Shown: in pieces, positions 6,827-11,368 of the stretch
How the letters are laid out: every line of letters starts with the position of its first letter
How positions within the stretch are numbered: the stretch's first letter is position 1
Assembly (NCBI GenBank): GCA_964602895.1
Contig: CAZRTG010000114.1
Coordinates: 1 to 11,368 of the forward strand
Source: JAWXBM01 sp964602895
Lineage (GTDB): Bacteria > Pseudomonadota > Gammaproteobacteria > Xanthomonadales > SZUA-36
DNA length: 11,368 nucleotides
Direction: 5' to 3'
Notes under the pieces: generated by a model
Databases searched by the model: none
What the model saw: the letters and a program-made list of their open reading frames with translations, nothing else
Told to the model about the DNA's origin: nothing
Program-made: the position numbers and the translations under genes

Positions 6827-6856
6827 TTGCGGTAATTTATGCAATACTGCGATAAT
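6827..6856 (+). promoter_or_regulatory. Candidate promoter and direct-repeat operator between the TonB receptor and AraC genes
   Basis: TTGCGG (6827-6832), an 18-base spacer and GATAAT (6851-6856) form a possible sigma-70 promoter reading toward the AraC gene; the -10 matches five of six. The same stretch holds two direct repeats, TGCGGTAAT at 6828-6836 and TGCGATAAT at 6848-6856, one mismatch apart and 20 bases start to start. AraC-family dimers usually bind direct half-sites about two helical turns apart, so this could be the regulator's own operator, with autoregulation and control of the divergent receptor. The overlap with the -35 and -10 would favour repression of the rightward promoter. 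This is inference from spacing. Confidence 0.35.
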
Positions 6857-6921
6857 CCTTGAAGCTATACGTCGCTTTTGCTCTGTCAGCCGTGACGCAC
6901 CACACAGGAAAAAATCCCACC

Positions 6922-7815
6922 ATGTTGATGCCATGCAAGCGATTCACAAGCTATATCGAAGGTGGTGATATGCCTGTGACCGGGATTGACTTCCGGTTTC
7001 CATCAGGCAGCGATACCGTTTTGGCGCTGGCCGATCACGGCCCGGCGCCCGGGCTCCATTTCGAGCCCGTGGAAGACCTCATCGTGAGCCTGGTGCACCG
7101 CTCCAGCCATGAAGAATTTGTCCGGGATATTGGCCAAGGCCCGCAGATACTGGCAGATGCCCCCAGGCGCATATTCATCACGCCTGCCAGGACGTATTCA
7201 TACTGGTCCTTCTCAGGAACACCAACCGTGCTTCACATCGCATTTCCCTGGCACGAAGTGACCGAAATTCTGGGGCTTTCGGATGAAGATGTAATGCTGC
7301 GAATGCAGGCAATCGCCTGCACGCCGTTTGAGGACCCGATGCTGAGCATGATCGCGTGGAGGCTATGGGAGGTTTGTGGCACCGAAGGGCAGGGCGAGGC
7401 GTTGTTCACTGAACATGCCGTGCGTGTTGTACTGGCCAGCCTGCTGCTGCGATCTTCCAACCACCAACCCACCGAAACACTCGCCCATTGGCAAGTGCAA
7501 AAGGCTCAGGCATTCATGCTCAGTCGGTTGAATCACTCACTTCGACTGGCAGACATCGCAGACAATGTGGGTCTGTCGCAATACCATTTCCTGCGGACCT
7601 ACAAGCATTCGACCGGTCAGACGCCATTTCAATGGCTGACCCAGCAGCGTGTGGAGCGGGCCAAGGAATTGATGCTTGAACCCGACTGTCAGCTGATCGA
7701 TGTCGCTTTTGCCACCGGCTTTTCAAGTCAGGGGCATTTCTCAACCATCTTCCGGCGCGTAACGGGCTTAACGCCCACTAACTGGCTGCGGGAATTCACT
7801 GAACACAGAGCCTGA
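6922..7815 (+). CDS. AraC-family transcriptional regulator
   Basis: From ATG 6922 it encodes 297 aa. An N-terminal effector or cupin-like region runs to about residue 190 (SYWSFSGTPTVLHIAFPWHEV). A C-terminal AraC domain has HTH1 near 210-230 (ADIADNVGLSQYHFLRTYKHS), the TPFQWLTQQRVERAKELM linker, HTH2 near 258-279 (LIDVAFATGFSSQGHFSTIFRR) and the closing GLTPTNWLREF. The start is uncertain. ATG 6922 has AGGA about 12 bases away, whereas ATG 6970 has AAGGTGG four bases upstream and would give 281 aa, still covering all recognisable domains. The gene is divergent from the TonB receptor, with 221 bases between them, and lies 19 bases before the SDR gene. It is the most likely regulator of both, but the inducer is not deducible. 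Confidence 0.92.
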   Translation: MLMPCKRFTSYIEGGDMPVTGIDFRFPSGSDTVLALADHGPAPGLHFEPVEDLIVSLVHRSSHEEFVRDIGQGPQILADAPRRIFITPARTYSYWSFSGTPTVLHIAFPWHEVTEILGLSDEDVMLRMQAIACTPFEDPMLSMIAWRLWEVCGTEGQGEALFTEHAVRVVLASLLLRSSNHQPTETLAHWQVQKAQAFMLSRLNHSLRLADIADNVGLSQYHFLRTYKHSTGQTPFQWLTQQRVERAKELMLEPDCQLIDVAFATGFSSQGHFSTIFRRVTGLTPTNWLREFTEHRA

Positions 7816-7834
7816 TCTGTAGAGGGTATGTATT

Positions 7835-8584
7835 ATGAGGCTGGTAAATAAAGTTGCGCTGATTACCGGCGCCAGTCAGGGCATAGGTGCTGAAACCGCA
7901 AAATTGCTGGCCGGCAATGGCGCTTCCGTTATCGTCAACTATCACAGCAATCAGGCGGCGGCAGATTCGGTCGTTGCAGATATTGTCCGGGCCGGCGGCA
8001 AGGCGGTGGCCATCCAGGGCGATGTACAAAATGAAGCATCTACCCGGCAAATGATCGAACAGGCCGAGGCCAGGTTTGGGCCTGTCGATATCCTGGTGCT
8101 CAATGCCGCTCCACCGGCTTCCTGGCAACTGTTTGCAGAACTCTCGCAGGAGGAACTGGAAACCAAGCTGTTAACGGAAGTTCGTGGTTATTTTATTCCC
8201 GCAAAGATAGTTGCAAATCGAATGATCGCTGCAAAGTCCGGTTGTATTATCGGTTTGAGTAGCGCACTGGCGAGATCTCCGGCGCCGGGATTCAGCGCGC
8301 ATACGATTACCAAGTCGGCTATCGAAGGAATGCTGAAAGCCATGGCGCTGGAATTGGCACCACATGGTATTCGCGTCAACACGGTCGCACCCAGCCTTAC
8401 CGTCACGCCGGGTTCTTCATGGGTGCCGCAAGAAGGTGTCGAGGAGACGATTGCAAATACGCCGATGGGGCGCTTGTGCAGTTTGCAGGATATCGCGTCG
8501 GCCGTATTGATGATGGCTTCTGACGAGGCCAGCTTTATTACAGGCGCCTGTCTGCCGGTGAGTGGAGGCATGAGCAGCAACTGA
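7835..8584 (+). CDS. Short-chain dehydrogenase/reductase (FabG-like) with His in place of the catalytic Tyr
   Basis: It encodes 249 aa with the full classical SDR length. The cofactor site TGASQGIG is at 11-18, VNYHSN (34-39) suggests NADP(H), and D63 in QGDV is the adenine-ring contact. The NNAG motif has become NAAP (90-93). The catalytic Ser is S142 or S143. Where the Y-x-x-x-K pair is expected, the protein reads H156-T-I-T-K160 (codon CAT, one base from TAT), so the usual proton-donating tyrosine is missing. The C-terminal VNTVAPSLTVTPG, MGRL and ITGACLPVSGGM pattern is normal, so the gene is not decaying. I recall SDR subgroups with H-x-x-x-K, so this may be a functional variant. ATG 7835 has AGGG eight bases upstream, and the 19-base gap after the AraC gene implies cotranscription. 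Confidence 0.9.
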   Translation: MRLVNKVALITGASQGIGAETAKLLAGNGASVIVNYHSNQAAADSVVADIVRAGGKAVAIQGDVQNEASTRQMIEQAEARFGPVDILVLNAAPPASWQLFAELSQEELETKLLTEVRGYFIPAKIVANRMIAAKSGCIIGLSSALARSPAPGFSAHTITKSAIEGMLKAMALELAPHGIRVNTVAPSLTVTPGSSWVPQEGVEETIANTPMGRLCSLQDIASAVLMMASDEASFITGACLPVSGGMSSN

Positions 8585-8689
8585 AAAATCCGTGATACAG
8601 GCCATCATGCCATTTTCGTGCACTGTACACAGAATTTGGCATACCTACAGGTCAATGCTACTCTGGAGAAACTGAATTCAGACTGGCTG

Positions 8690-9583
8690 ATGACGATGAC
8701 GACTGCTTCCCCGGAGCGCAGGGCCGCGCTGCTGCTAACGCTGGCCATGCTGTGTTTTGTTTCCAATCACGTCATCGGTCGCGCGGTACATGTCCAGCTT
8801 CCGCCACTGGGTTTGTCTTTCTGGCGCTGGTTGTGTGGCGCCGCGATTCTGTTGCCGTTCATCGCGCCGGATCTACGGCGACTCGTCCCGCTTTATCTGA
8901 AATACTGGCGCATCCTCACGCTGCTCGGTATTTTGATGATCGGCAGCACCACGCTGGTGTTGGTAGGTCTCAATTTTACCAGTGCCACCAATACCTCGCT
9001 GATCAACGCCTCCCAGCCGACCATCACAGCATTGCTTTGCTGGATTTTCCTGCGCGAGCGGCTGATAGTCAGGCAGTGGTGTGGCATTGGCATTGCGTTT
9101 GCGGGTATTTCGATCATTCTCGTTCAAGGCAACCTCGGCGCTTTGCTCCACTTCGCATTCAACGGTGGCGACTTGCTGGTGCTGCTGGCCATGCTGGGTT
9201 TCGCGACCTTTGGCATCAACATACGTCTGTTACCCGGCGAGCTTCACGTTACCGAATCGCTGTTTGCCATCATCGTGTTGGGCACAGTGTTACTTCTGCC
9301 ATTTTATATTGCGGAATCGCTGATCTACATGACGATGCCGGTAACCGTCCGGGCCACTGTGGCCATTGTCGCCCTGGCCCTGCTGGTTTCGGTGTTTGGC
9401 ATGTCGCTTTGGACCCGGGGCAACCAGCTGATCGGACCCAACCGCGCAGCCGTCTATGTCAATCTGATCCCGGTGTTTGGCATGCTGCTGGCCATTGTTT
9501 TTCTCGGCGAGCGGGTTCAGTTACACCATATTCTGGGCGGCGCGATGGTCTGTGTCGGCATGTTGTTGGCGTTGAGGAGATGA
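8690..9583 (+). CDS. EamA/DMT-superfamily transporter
   Basis: From ATG 8690 it encodes 297 aa, the usual size for a ten-helix drug/metabolite transporter made of two EamA repeats. The sequence is almost entirely hydrophobic helices. Each repeat ends in the expected acidic-basic turn after its fourth helix: IFLRERL in the first half and VFLGERV in the second. The first repeat contains LNFTSATNTSLINASQPTITALL, the second GNQLIGPNRAAVYVNLIPVFGMLLA. An in-frame GTG at 8618 would add 24 non-hydrophobic residues and is less likely; neither start has a strong ribosome site. It follows the SDR by 105 bases and could be in the same transcript. Family members move amino acids, nucleosides or other metabolites; the substrate here is unknown. 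Confidence 0.88.
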   Translation: MTMTTASPERRAALLLTLAMLCFVSNHVIGRAVHVQLPPLGLSFWRWLCGAAILLPFIAPDLRRLVPLYLKYWRILTLLGILMIGSTTLVLVGLNFTSATNTSLINASQPTITALLCWIFLRERLIVRQWCGIGIAFAGISIILVQGNLGALLHFAFNGGDLLVLLAMLGFATFGINIRLLPGELHVTESLFAIIVLGTVLLLPFYIAESLIYMTMPVTVRATVAIVALALLVSVFGMSLWTRGNQLIGPNRAAVYVNLIPVFGMLLAIVFLGERVQLHHILGGAMVCVGMLLALRR

Positions 9584-9643
9584 GTGGCCCAGGATTACAG
9601 TGATGTGGTGCCGGTGGCGAAGCAGCACATGTACTTACTGGTG

Positions 9644-9684
9644 CTCGGGCCGGGTGTAGAGTAGCGCCTGAGAGTCGTTTTTTT
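9644..9684 (+). terminator. Possible weak terminator after the transporter gene
   Basis: CTCGGGC (9644-9650) can pair with GCCTGAG (9666-9672) with one G-U pair and a 15-base loop, and seven Ts follow at 9678-9684. The five-base gap between stem and T run and the large loop make it a weak candidate. Confidence 0.25.
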
Positions 9685-9770
9685 CCATGTCAACAGGGGT
9701 TCGTCGGGTGTTTGTGGAAAGAGAGTGGTTCTGACATAGTTGAAAGAAGGAAGTTAAAAGGAGTTGGTTA

Positions 9771-10793
9771 ATGCGAGCTGTTCGTATACATGAACATGGT
9801 GGCCCGGAAGTGTTGCGTCTGGAAGAAGTGGCCGAGCCGAAACCCGGTCCAGGTGATTTGCTTGTGCGAATGAAGGCCACCACAGTAAATCACCGCGATG
9901 TCTGGATCCGCAAGGGCCATCCCCATCCCGCTTATCATGTGGATCTGCCGGCGATTCTGGGTATTGATATCTCGGGCGAAATAGTTAAAACCGGGGCGGA
10001 AGTTGATGGTTTTTCTGTGGGAGAACGGGTAACGGCAAATCCTTATATTCCCTGCGGTCGTTGCGATTATTGTCTTCGCGGGAGACTGCAATACTGCCCG
10101 AATTTTTTTGTATTCCACGGCGCTTATGCCGAGCTGGTGATTATTCCGGCGACGCAGGCGGTCAAACTGTCGCCGCAAGTCTCGGATGTCGATGCCGCGT
10201 GCTTCCCCAATACCTATATTACAAGCTGGCAAATGTTGATGGGCAAAGCCCGGGTCACGCCGGATGATACTGTTTTTGTCTGGGCAGGTACGAGCGGCTT
10301 GGGCAGTTCTGCAATTGAAATTGCCCGTCTGGCGGGTGCCAGGGTGATTTCCAGCGCGGGCAGTGAACGAAAACTCGATGTCCTGCGCACACTGAAGCCG
10401 GATTTGGTACTGAATCACAGCAAGCCCGATCTGGTGAAACGAGTGCTGGACTATACCGGTGGTAAAGGTGTATCCGTTGTCTTTGAGCACGTTGGACAGG
10501 CAACATGGCAGCGCTCATTGGAAATGGCGGCACCCGGTGGCCGTATCGTCAGCGCCGGTGCTACCAGTGGTGATGACGCCAGCATGAATATCACAGCGAT
10601 GTTTGTTAAGCAGTTGCGCATTCTGGGATCGCGACTCGGTACCATGGAAGACGCTCTCGCTGCGGGTCAGCAGTTGAATGCAGGTCGTTTCAAACCTCTG
10701 GTGGGTGCCACAATCCCCTTTGAAGACCTGGCCGAGGCCCATCGCCTGATGGAAGCAGGAGAAGTTATAGGCAAGGTGGTCGTCACGGCGTAG
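9771..10793 (+). CDS. MDR-family alcohol dehydrogenase/quinone oxidoreductase-like protein, structural zinc only
   Basis: It encodes 340 aa. ATG 9771 has AAAGGAG (9757-9763) seven bases upstream, a strong site. The N-terminal catalytic domain starts MRAVRIHEHGGPEVLRLEEV. The nucleotide-binding fold lies near 167-200 (VFVWAGTSGLGSSAIEIARLAGARVI) and FEHVGQATWQRSLEMAAPGGRIVSAG follows in the usual order. C95, C98, C101 and C109 have the C-x2-C-x2-C-x7-C spacing of the structural zinc lobe. The catalytic zinc ligands of true alcohol dehydrogenases are absent: the expected Cys position reads VNHRDVW (N40, H41) and the G-H-E motif reads G-I-D (64-66). It is probably an NADPH-dependent reductase of the quinone or enoyl type rather than a classical zinc ADH. 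It is preceded by 187 non-coding bases, so it may have its own promoter. Confidence 0.92.
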   Translation: MRAVRIHEHGGPEVLRLEEVAEPKPGPGDLLVRMKATTVNHRDVWIRKGHPHPAYHVDLPAILGIDISGEIVKTGAEVDGFSVGERVTANPYIPCGRCDYCLRGRLQYCPNFFVFHGAYAELVIIPATQAVKLSPQVSDVDAACFPNTYITSWQMLMGKARVTPDDTVFVWAGTSGLGSSAIEIARLAGARVISSAGSERKLDVLRTLKPDLVLNHSKPDLVKRVLDYTGGKGVSVVFEHVGQATWQRSLEMAAPGGRIVSAGATSGDDASMNITAMFVKQLRILGSRLGTMEDALAAGQQLNAGRFKPLVGATIPFEDLAEAHRLMEAGEVIGKVVVTA

Positions 10794-10837
10794 CCTGTCT
10801 TTCTGACTTAACATGACCGCTGATTGGGGTTGGCAAC

Positions 10838-10866
10838 TCGACAAAAGAGACCAAGCTAAATACAAT
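10838..10866 (+). promoter_or_regulatory. Candidate sigma-70 promoter for the downstream Ycf48-like gene
   Basis: TCGACA (10838-10843; five of six bases of TTGACA), a 17-base spacer, then TACAAT (10861-10866; five of six of TATAAT). It lies in the 214-base gap after the dehydrogenase, pointing right, about 140 bases before the ATG at 11008. That would leave a leader of roughly 135 bases containing the small hairpin at 10977-10992. Confidence 0.45.
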
Positions 10867-10976
10867 GTCATGAAATCGTAATAATGGTTCACCCAAAAGC
10901 ACAGAATACATAACCGCTTGATGTTGATGAGATGGAGGGGTTATGAGGGTGGCCAACAAACACTGCACACAACTAC

Positions 10977-10992
10977 CGGTTCTTCGGAACCG
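10977..10992 (+). other. Six-bp hairpin with a UUCG tetraloop in the leader of the Ycf48-like gene
   Basis: CGGTTC and GAACCG pair perfectly around TTCG, giving the extra-stable C(UUCG)G tetraloop in RNA. It ends 15 bases before ATG 11008 and has no T tract, so it is not a terminator. It could shape ribosome access or stabilise the transcript. Confidence 0.5.
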
Positions 10993-11007
10993 CTCAATGG
11001 ATACTCG

Positions 11008-11368
11008 ATGAAACGGCACATTACTTATGGCCTCGAGATACTGGCCTCTCTTTTTGTTGTCGGCGGGCTGCTATGGGTGGCATTTTATGTCAAGCCGAAA
11101 ACTGATGTGGCAAGCGTTGAACCTGCTTTGTTCGGATACCGCAACAACTTTTACGGCGTTGTAGTTCCCGAGGATGACCGACACGTTGTATGGGCTGTCG
11201 GTACGGGAGGGCGCATCATTCGTTCCGAGAATGCGGGTGAGACCTGGATCATCCAGGAAACGCCCACCCAGAAAAACCTTCAGGATATTGCCGCTGTTAA
11301 TAAGACGACTGCGCTCGTTGTCGGCGATCAGGGCACCGTACTGATCACTGCGGATGCGGGCGAGACCT
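11008..11368 (+). CDS. Ycf48/BNR-like beta-propeller protein with N-terminal membrane anchor (3' end outside window)
   Basis: The frame is open from ATG 11008 to the right edge, giving 120 residues. A basic start (MKRH) is followed by a hydrophobic helix at about 7-27 (YGLEILASLFVVGGLLWVAFYV), either an uncleaved anchor or a signal peptide. From about residue 43 the sequence shows propeller repeats of the Ycf48/BNR kind: WAVGTGGRIIRSENAGETW and, about 40 residues later, VVGDQGTVLITADAGETW-like (the last Trp is cut). Plant and cyanobacterial Ycf48/HCF136 assembles photosystem II, but similar proteins in heterotrophs are not photosynthetic; from memory they often lie beside RND/MMPL exporters and DUF1302/DUF1329 genes. 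An in-frame ATG at 10921 exists, but the translated leader then looks non-coding. The ribosome site is weak (GGA six bases before). Confidence 0.8.
   Translation, partial: MKRHITYGLEILASLFVVGGLLWVAFYVKPKTDVASVEPALFGYRNNFYGVVVPEDDRHVVWAVGTGGRIIRSENAGETWIIQETPTQKNLQDIAAVNKTTALVVGDQGTVLITADAGET

Noticed and set aside
6841..6850. GCAATACTGC shared between the TonB/AraC intergenic region and, with changes, the leader near 467-477
   Set aside because: The identical 10-mer also occurs inside the MDR coding sequence near 10087, so chance recurrence is the better explanation.
8752..9603. Long open frame on the plus strand overlapping the transporter gene
   Set aside because: It is a shadow of the EamA transporter. 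The alternative translation is rich in His, Arg, Gln and Cys with no domain or ribosome site, whereas the other frame gives clear transmembrane helices.
9712..9740. TTGTGG-17-CATAGT as a promoter for the MDR gene
   Set aside because: It matches only three and four of six consensus bases; too weak to call.
9768..10490. 240-codon open frame antisense to the MDR dehydrogenase
   Set aside because: It is an antisense shadow of a gene with intact MDR motifs; no independent support.

Overview
The window looks like accessory catabolic DNA from a Gram-negative bacterium. It has a large TonB-dependent outer-membrane receptor, a Tat-exported subunit paired with a GMC-family dehydrogenase, and AraC-type regulators. 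The gene mix (IAV-type TonB receptor, DapA-like enzyme, GMC dehydrogenase, SDR, MDR alcohol dehydrogenase, Ycf48-like propeller) is what I would expect in a marine or environmental gammaproteobacterium of the Halieaceae/Spongiibacteraceae kind. That placement is inference; no rRNA, tRNA or housekeeping marker is present to confirm it.

Layout. (1) 1-192: the 3' end of an AraC-family regulator. Its TGA stop is followed, in the same frame, by five copies of a 15-bp repeat that would encode a lysine-rich pentapeptide tail. (2) 523-3852, plus strand: a three-gene unit of a divergent dihydrodipicolinate-synthase/aldolase-like protein, a Tat-signal gluconate-dehydrogenase-subunit-3-like protein, and a GMC dehydrogenase with a probable 3Fe-4S cysteine motif. 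A perfect 26-bp inverted repeat (MITE/REP-like) sits between the first two genes, and a good intrinsic terminator closes the unit. (3) 3903-6700, minus strand: a TonB-dependent receptor followed by a small DAD-type cupin, convergent with the GMC gene. (4) 6922-9583, plus strand: a second AraC regulator divergent from the receptor, followed by an SDR whose catalytic Tyr is replaced by His and an EamA/DMT transporter. (5) 9771-10793: an MDR alcohol dehydrogenase that keeps the structural zinc site but lacks the catalytic zinc ligands. (6) 11008 to the right edge: the start of a membrane-anchored Ycf48/BNR-like beta-propeller protein.

Working model (inference): the receptor imports a hydrophobic or complex substrate. 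The periplasmic/membrane GMC pair, the SDR and the MDR carry out redox steps, and the DapA-like enzyme (retro-aldol or hydratase chemistry) and cupin (oxygenase or isomerase) do carbon-carbon or ring chemistry. The AraC regulators control expression and the EamA protein exports or imports a metabolite. The substrate cannot be named from the sequence. The most unusual observations are the in-frame repeat tail after the AraC stop codon, the long perfect hairpin inside the first operon, the lost pyruvate-binding motif in the DapA-like protein, and the altered catalytic residues in the SDR and MDR.
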